Shown: positions 63,622-64,000 of the stretch, one piece after another
Layout: each line of letters opens with the position of its first letter
How positions within the stretch are numbered: position 1 is the first letter of the stretch
Origin: Spisula solida
Taxonomy: Eukaryota; Mollusca; Bivalvia; Venerida; Mactridae
Assembly (NCBI GenBank): GCA_947247005.1
Contig: OX365946.1
Location: 47,704,734 to 47,768,733, forward strand
Length of the DNA: 64,000 bases
Direction of reading: 5' to 3'
Position numbers and translations under genes: made by a program
Notes under the pieces: generated by a model
Database searches by the model: none
The model's input: only the letters and a program-made list of their open reading frames with translations
Told to the model about the DNA's origin: nothing

Positions 63622-64000
63622 GGTTAGTATATGTGATCAGTATCTATTTATGCACGACCTACCATGGTTCTGTCCAATCAACAGTTCACAACAATTGTGA
63701 TAAGCGCAGCACGATGCCAAAAAGTAATCAAATTAATGAAACATTCTCAGCACCAGAATCACACTTAGCCTCTAGACAACGGACGAGGACCAATAAAAAA
63801 CACTCACCTTGTCAACATACGTATATGGTTGAAACAATAACATACACACAAAAATGCTTCAAAAAAGGTTTCCATAGTAACAACGTCGACAATTCAAATC
63901 AGATATATATGTACATGTATGCAATAAGGTCTGATTTCAGACGCGAAAAAACACCACGTTTGTACCTATTGAAATTGTTGACAGTTACAGATATAAATTG
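63622..64000. other. Non-coding stretch to window end
   Basis: Nothing recognised. Confidence 0.3.

Overview
The window looks like nuclear DNA of an invertebrate animal, most likely a bivalve mollusc. It is AT-rich and gene-poor. One exon-like block encodes the N-terminus of a metabotropic glutamate receptor. The rest is dominated by non-LTR retrotransposon remains, Tigger/pogo-type DNA transposons, short inverted-repeat elements and minisatellites. The tandem-core element at 12.3-13.3 kb is of a type I associate with bivalve genomes. The species cannot be fixed from the sequence alone.

Layout. 1-16.1 kb is an old duplicated region. A block at 1393-6650 recurs in direct orientation at 6651-14072, and the first ~480 bases recur near 15550-16080. 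The copies differ by several insertions (4012-4181, 7618-7822, 8519-9111, 12303-13284, 13290-13495), which gives empty and filled versions of the same sites. 16-31 kb has no recognisable gene; it holds small inverted-repeat elements, dispersed repeats and one tRNA-like sequence. 31.2-32.9 kb carries two minisatellites and then, on the minus strand, the first coding exon of a group-I-like metabotropic glutamate receptor with a clear splice donor. A CpG-rich patch lies ~450-650 bases upstream of its start codon. 34.7-40.4 kb holds a 1.56-kb terminal-inverted-repeat element and three large minisatellites (66, 69 and 29 bp periods).

40.4-44.5 kb is the most interesting part. A truncated Tigger-type transposase pseudogene on the minus strand runs into an overlapping open frame encoding an OTU-type cysteine protease domain, followed by the Tigger-like C-terminal linker and a PHD-like zinc finger. 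It reads as a Tigger transposase with an OTU domain placed inside its C-terminal part. Units of the same 29-bp minisatellite lie on both sides of this 4-kb block.

45.8-53.6 kb contains two different broken LINEs on the plus strand. Each is interrupted by later sequence, including a 943-bp mariner-like inverted-repeat element and a clean 886-bp TTAA-flanked element. 57.8-61.2 kb is a 5'-truncated L1/Tx1-like LINE on the minus strand with a poly(A) tail and target-site duplication. The right end (63.15-63.62 kb) is a 77-bp minisatellite.

The genes do not form a pathway. The glutamate receptor exon is the only likely host gene; every other coding sequence belongs to mobile elements and most are broken. 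Coordinates of repeat edges are read by eye and may be off by several bases.
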